Below are positions 60,566 through 64,000 of a stretch of DNA of 64,000 bases, one piece after another. The notes under the pieces were generated by a model. It ran no database searches and had not been told where the DNA came from. It saw nothing but the letters and a program-made list of their open reading frames with translations. Every line of letters starts with the position of its first letter. Positions within the stretch are counted from its first letter, which is position 1. The position numbers and the translations under genes are program-made. Source of the DNA: Planotetraspora mira (lineage in GTDB: Bacteria; Actinomycetota; Actinomycetes; Streptosporangiales; Streptosporangiaceae); NCBI RefSeq assembly GCF_016863275.1, contig NZ_BOOO01000009.1, positions 248,001 through 312,000 of the forward strand, read 5' to 3'.

Positions 60566-61806
60566 ATGCGGCAGAGGATCGCACGCGGGACGCGCGAGCT
60601 GGGGCACCTGCTGACCGACGTGGTCATCGGGCTGGCCACGCCGTTCCTCCTCGTCCTGACGCTGATATCGGCACCGACGAGCCTGGTGGGGGCCTGGGCA
60701 TCCCGCTCTTCCTCGTCGCCGTCTTGCTGACCCGCCGGCTGGCCGACCTGCAACGCCGCCGGGCCGCCGCGGTGCTGGGCGTACCGGTGGCCTCGCCCTA
60801 CGCTCCGTCGCCCGCAGGTCTGCTCGCCCGGGCGCGCGCCACGCTGAGCGACCCGGCCACCTGGCGCGACCTGGCCTGGCTGCCGTGTCAGTTCGCGGCG
60901 GGCGTGCTCGGCGTGACACTCGGGCTCGGACTATGGCTGGCGGCCCTGCAATGCCTTTCCGCGCCGTTGCTGCGGGCGCTGCTGCCGACCCGTACGCCCT
61001 ACGACCCCGCAGTGCTGGAGATCACCGGCCGGTCCGGCCCGTTGACGTGGCTGTTGGTTCCAGTCGGCGTCGGGCTGGTGATAGCGGCCTACCGCCTGCC
61101 ACGGCATCTCGTCACCGGTCAGGCCTGGCTGGCGCGCGCCCTGTTGGGACCCACGTCCACCGCCCGGCTGTCCGCGCGGGTCAACCGGCTGACCGCCACC
61201 AGGGCAGCCGCCGTCGACGCCTCCGCCAAGGAACTACGCCGCGTCGAACGCGACCTGCATGACGGCGCGCAGGTGCGCCTCGTGGCGGCGTCCATGAATC
61301 TCGGCATGGCCGAGGACGTCATCGACACCGATCCGGCGGGCGCCAAAGCGCTCATGGCCGAGGCGAAGGCCGGCATGGGCGAGGCTCTGACCGAACTGCG
61401 CGACCTGGTGCGCGGCATCCACCCGCCGGTGCTGGCCGACCGCGGCCTGGCCGGAGCGGTGCAGGCGCTGGCGGTGTCCAGCGGCATCCCCGTCGAACTG
61501 GATCTGCGACTCGACCGGCGTCTCGCCGCCCCGGTGGAATCCTCGGCCTACTTCGTCATCGCCGAGTCGCTGGCCAACGCCATCCGGCACAGCGGCGCCC
61601 GGCACATCCAGGTCACGGTCGCGGACGCCGCCCACGTGCTGCGCATCACCGTGCGCGACGACGGCCGCGGCGGCGCCGACCCGTCACTCGGCACGGGGCT
61701 TCGGGGCATCCAACGGCGACTGGCCGCCTTCGACGGAACCCTCCGCATCACCAGTCCCCCGGACGGACCGACCGTGCTCGACATGGAGTTGCCATGCGCG
61801 TCCTGA
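60566..61806 (+). CDS. Two-component sensor histidine kinase (HisKA_3 type) disrupted by a -1 frameshift
   Basis: The N-terminus (MRQRIARGTRELGHLLTDVV..., from ATG 60566) is in one frame, and the rest (GGLGIPLFLVAVLLTRR..., HATPase, up to the stop at 61806) in another. They join at a run of five G (60688-60692): one more G would give SLVGGLGIPLFL, the expected family sequence. Features: N-terminal membrane helices, phospho-acceptor His at ~232 in RVERDLHDGAQVR, HATPase with ESLANAIRHSGA and RDDGRGGADPS. Either a real mutation or a sequencing error. Followed by its response regulator with a 13-bp overlap. Confidence 0.88.
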
Positions 61807-62429
61807 TCGCCGAGGACCAACTGCTGCTGCGCGACGGACTGACCCGGATGCTGACCGCGTACGGCTTCGACGTGGTGGCCGCGATCGACGACGGTGCGGG
61901 ACTGGCCGAAGCGCTCGTCTCGCACCGGCCCGACGTCGCCGTGGTCGACGTGCGCCTGCCCCCGACGTTCACCGACGAAGGGTTGCGCGCCGCCATCGCC
62001 GCCCGGTCGGAGGTTCCCGGCCTTCCGATCCTGATCCTCTCCCAGTACGTCGAACGGCTCTACGCCCGCGAACTGCTCTCCGATCGCAACGGTGCGGTCG
62101 GGTACCTCCTCAAGGACCGCGTAGGTGACGTGCGGCAGTTCGTCGAAGCGATCCGTCAGATCGCCGCCGGCGGCACCGTCATGGACCCGGAAGTGGTCGC
62201 GCAGTTGCTCCATCAGCGCGACGCCCTGGCCGTACTCTCTCCGCGTGAGCGAGACGTGCTGCGCCTGATGGCCGAGGGCCGATCCAACGCTGCGAACGCC
62301 GCCCATTTGGTCATCGCCGAGAAATCGGTCAACAACCACATCAACGCCCTCTTCGCCAAACTGGGGCTACCGCCCTCCGGCAGCGACCACCGTCGCGTCC
62401 TCGCCGTCCTGGCCTACCTCGACCAGTGA
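61794..62429 (+). CDS. NarL/FixJ-family response regulator
   Basis: A 211-residue regulator: VLIAEDQLLLRDGLTRML, phospho-acceptor in DVAVVDVRLPP, LILSQYVERLYA and YLLKDRVGDV; LuxR HTH LSPRERDVLRLMAEGRSNAANAAHLVIAEKSVNNHI. ATG 61794 overlaps the kinase gene end. Partner of the frameshifted kinase. Confidence 0.93.
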   Translation: MRVLIAEDQLLLRDGLTRMLTAYGFDVVAAIDDGAGLAEALVSHRPDVAVVDVRLPPTFTDEGLRAAIAARSEVPGLPILILSQYVERLYARELLSDRNGAVGYLLKDRVGDVRQFVEAIRQIAAGGTVMDPEVVAQLLHQRDALAVLSPRERDVLRLMAEGRSNAANAAHLVIAEKSVNNHINALFAKLGLPPSGSDHRRVLAVLAYLDQ

Positions 62430-62504
62430 ACGGCAATGGCACGCCGTCCCACACTGGCCGGCTGCGCGAAAAAATCTTGATGTGAGCTGTAGTAGAGGGC
62501 TCCG

Positions 62505-62532
62505 CCCGTTCGTCATCCACCTGACGAACGGG
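62505..62532 (+). promoter_or_regulatory. 11-bp hairpin in the leader of the SRPBCC/YCII/ECF operon
   Basis: CCCGTTCGTCA (62505-62515) and TGACGAACGGG (62522-62532) form a perfect stem with a 6-nt loop. The right arm runs into the ribosome binding site GGAGAGGAG 15 bp before ATG 62547. It could be an operator or an RNA structure that limits translation. Confidence 0.65.
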
Positions 62533-62546
62533 AGAGGAGAACACTC

Positions 62547-63050
62547 ATGGACATGGTCACCGGAGCACAGGTGGCGGTCGCCCTGACCGTCCCGATACCA
62601 CGCGAGCGGATGTGGGACCTGGTCACCACGGTGGGCCGGATCGGCGAGTGGAGCCCGGAGGCCACCGGCGGCGCCTGGTGTGACGACGCCCGAGGTCCGG
62701 TGCCGGGTGCCCGATTCATCGGCCGCAACCGGTTCCCCAGCGGATTCGAAAGTATGGTGACCTGCGTGGTCGTAGAAGCAGAGCAGCCGAGCGTCTTCGC
62801 CTGGACGGTTCTGGACGACGCCGGCCTGGCCGGCTCGACGTGGCGCTATGAGCTGCGCGAAGGCGACGAGCCGGGGAGCACCCTGGTCCATCACTCGTTC
62901 ACCCATGGCCCCGGCGCCAGCGGCGCCCGCGAAGGTGCCGAGGCCGATCCGCAGGGGCTCAACGACCGCCTGGTCACGCTGTGCCGGAACATGACCACCA
63001 CGATCACCGCGATGGCCACCGCCGATTCCACGATGGGAGCAGTCCGATGA
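62547..63050 (+). CDS. SRPBCC-family protein
   Basis: A 167-residue polyketide cyclase/START-like protein: VALTVPIPRERMWDLVTTVGRIGEWSPEATGGAW and VVEAEQPSVFAWTVLDD. Binds small hydrophobic ligands. First gene of an operon with YCII-like (63047) and ECF sigma (63401) genes; ATGA coupling to the YCII gene. Confidence 0.91.
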   Translation: MDMVTGAQVAVALTVPIPRERMWDLVTTVGRIGEWSPEATGGAWCDDARGPVPGARFIGRNRFPSGFESMVTCVVVEAEQPSVFAWTVLDDAGLAGSTWRYELREGDEPGSTLVHHSFTHGPGASGAREGAEADPQGLNDRLVTLCRNMTTTITAMATADSTMGAVR

Positions 63051-63388
63051 AGTACCTGATGCTGGTGTGCACCGACCCGAACTACACGCCCGGCCAGGAC
63101 GACGGCGCCCCGGATGTCGAGGACTGGGTCAAGGAGATGGACGGCAAGGGGGTCCGGCTGATGGGCAACCGCACCCGGCCGGCGAGCGACGCGACCACGG
63201 TTCGCGTCCGCAACCGTGAGGTGCTGCTCACCGACGGCCCGTACGCGGAGACCAAGGACCAGATAGCCGGCTTCGACATCCTCGAGTGCGCCGACCTCGA
63301 CGAAGCCATCGACGTCGCGTCCAAGCACCCGATGGCGTGGGCGGGGATGATCGAGCTGCGTCCGTTCTGGCCGGACGACGAGGACTAG
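63047..63388 (+). CDS. YCII-related (DGPF) domain protein
   Basis: A 113-residue protein: MKYLMLVCTDPNY and LLTDGPYAETKDQIAGFDILECADLDEAIDVASKHP, the DGPF motif of the YCII family. It overlaps the SRPBCC stop by 4 bp and is followed 12 bp later by an ECF sigma gene. DGPF proteins are the known genomic partners of ECF42 sigma factors. Confidence 0.93.
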   Translation: MKYLMLVCTDPNYTPGQDDGAPDVEDWVKEMDGKGVRLMGNRTRPASDATTVRVRNREVLLTDGPYAETKDQIAGFDILECADLDEAIDVASKHPMAWAGMIELRPFWPDDED

Positions 63389-63400
63389 CGGCTGAGACGG

Positions 63401-64000
63401 ATGACGCCGGTGACAGGTCAGGAGAAGGACCGGATCGCCGGGATCTACGCCGACGGGTGGAGCCGGATCGTGGCCACCATGATCCGGTTCACCGGCGGCG
63501 ACTGGAACCTGGCCGAAGAGTGTGCGCAGGACGCGTTCGCGAAGGCGCTCCAAAGCTGGCCGGAATCAGGCGTACCGGACCAGCCACTGGCGTGGCTGAC
63601 CACCACGGCACGCCATCGCGCGATCGACCGGATGCGTCGCGCGTCGACCGAGGCGGCGAAGCTGCGGGAGGTGGCCGCGATGGACCCGGAGCCGTCGCCC
63701 TACCTGAGCGACAGCGAGATCCCTGACGAGCGTCTGGAGCTCATGTTCACCTGCTGCCATCCGTCGCTGAGTCTCGAGGCCCAGGTGGCGCTGACCCTGC
63801 GGAGCCTGGCCGGCATGAGCACCGCGGAGATCGCGCGTGCGTTCCTGGTGCCGGAACGCACCATGGGCCAGCGCCTCTTCCGGGCCAAGCAGAAGGTCGC
63901 GCACGCGGTCATCCCGTTCCGGGTGCCGCCCGCGCACCTGTTGCCGGACCGCCTTCCCGCTGTGCTCCACGTGCTCTATCTGCTGTTCAACGAAGGATAC
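63401..64000 (+). CDS. ECF42-type RNA polymerase sigma factor (3' end outside the window)
   Basis: The first 200 codons of a sigma factor. Region 2: [40 protein letters not shown]; region 4: [36 protein letters not shown]. The sequence then continues with [16 protein letters not shown], the conserved start of the long C-terminal extension (DUF6596) that defines ECF42. In that group the extension, not an anti-sigma factor, regulates activity. It is transcribed with the YCII gene upstream. Confidence 0.92.
   Translation, partial: MTPVTGQEKDRIAGIYADGWSRIVATMIRFTGGDWNLAEECAQDAFAKALQSWPESGVPDQPLAWLTTTARHRAIDRMRRASTEAAKLREVAAMDPEPSPYLSDSEIPDERLELMFTCCHPSLSLEAQVALTLRSLAGMSTAEIARAFLVPERTMGQRLFRAKQKVAHAVIPFRVPPAHLLPDRLPAVLHVLYLLFNEGY

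Noticed and set aside
60529-60730. Alternative single-frame start for the frameshifted kinase at GTG 60529
   Set aside because: That frame upstream of 60690 has no membrane-helix pattern, whereas the 60566 frame encodes the expected hydrophobic N-terminus.
1-64000. tRNA/rRNA genes, CRISPR arrays, insertion sequences, phage or integrase genes
   Set aside because: None could be recognised on either strand by motif or structure; no terminal repeats of transposons were seen.

Overview
The window is high-GC DNA from a filamentous actinomycete. A four-gene conservon operon, a large LuxR-type ATPase regulator, several XRE regulators of the MmyB-like family, many NarL-type two-component systems, frequent GTG/TTG starts and 4-bp gene overlaps all point to Actinomycetia, probably a Streptosporangiales or Streptomyces-like genome. 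The genus cannot be fixed from the sequence alone. There is no rRNA, tRNA, CRISPR array, insertion sequence, replication origin, or PKS/NRPS core. It reads as chromosomal-arm territory rich in regulators and small oxidoreductases.

Layout. 1-6243 (minus strand): a ferredoxin-ferredoxin reductase fusion cut by the window edge, a methyltransferase, and a complete conservon (histidine kinase, roadblock, DUF742, GTPase). 6244-6769: a gene-free gap with a strong inverted repeat. 6770-17318: an SDR divergent from an XRE regulator, a secreted beta-propeller protein, a RibD/DHFR-like reductase divergent from HxlR, a TetR gene, an NTF2-like protein, quinone reductase-like and Gfo/Idh/MocA oxidoreductases, a serine beta-lactamase-like esterase and a second XRE regulator. 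17377-25633: an 894-residue LuxR-type ATPase regulator converging on a MacB-like ABC transporter, then a bifunctional penicillin-binding protein. 25739-28438: a cluster of hairpin repeats, a membrane protein and a two-component system.

28476-38429: one-component regulators paired with target genes (TetR/SDR twice, ArsR/SRPBCC/hydrolase), an ECF sigma factor with a SnoaL tail, a secreted lectin-like protein, a chloramphenicol phosphotransferase-like remnant, a DUF72 protein, an acetyltransferase and a membrane protein. 38350-41797: a two-component system divergent from an ABC exporter. 42015-44537: an anti-sigma-like ATPase and an SPFH / ribbon-helix-helix / GPP34 operon behind a palindrome. 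44746-47706: two SDRs, a membrane protein and a TetR gene with twin operators. 47850-52158: ABC exporter, two tandem sensor kinases and a response regulator. 52250-58832: a third XRE regulator, a GlxA-type AraC regulator, a saccharopine dehydrogenase-like protein, a VOC/SUMF1 pair, a DksA-type zinc finger, a WYL regulator and a membrane protein. 59059-64000: a secreted/membrane hydrolase, a two-component system whose kinase gene carries an apparent -1 frameshift, and an SRPBCC-YCII-ECF42 sigma operon cut by the window end.

The recurring theme is small regulatory cassettes: a sensor or one-component regulator beside a short effector gene, often with a clear dyad operator between them. The items most worth follow-up are the SPFH/RHH/GPP34 operon, the shared dyad upstream of the MmyB-like XRE genes, the tandem kinase duplication, the frameshifted kinase, and the hairpin repeat cluster at 25739-25826.
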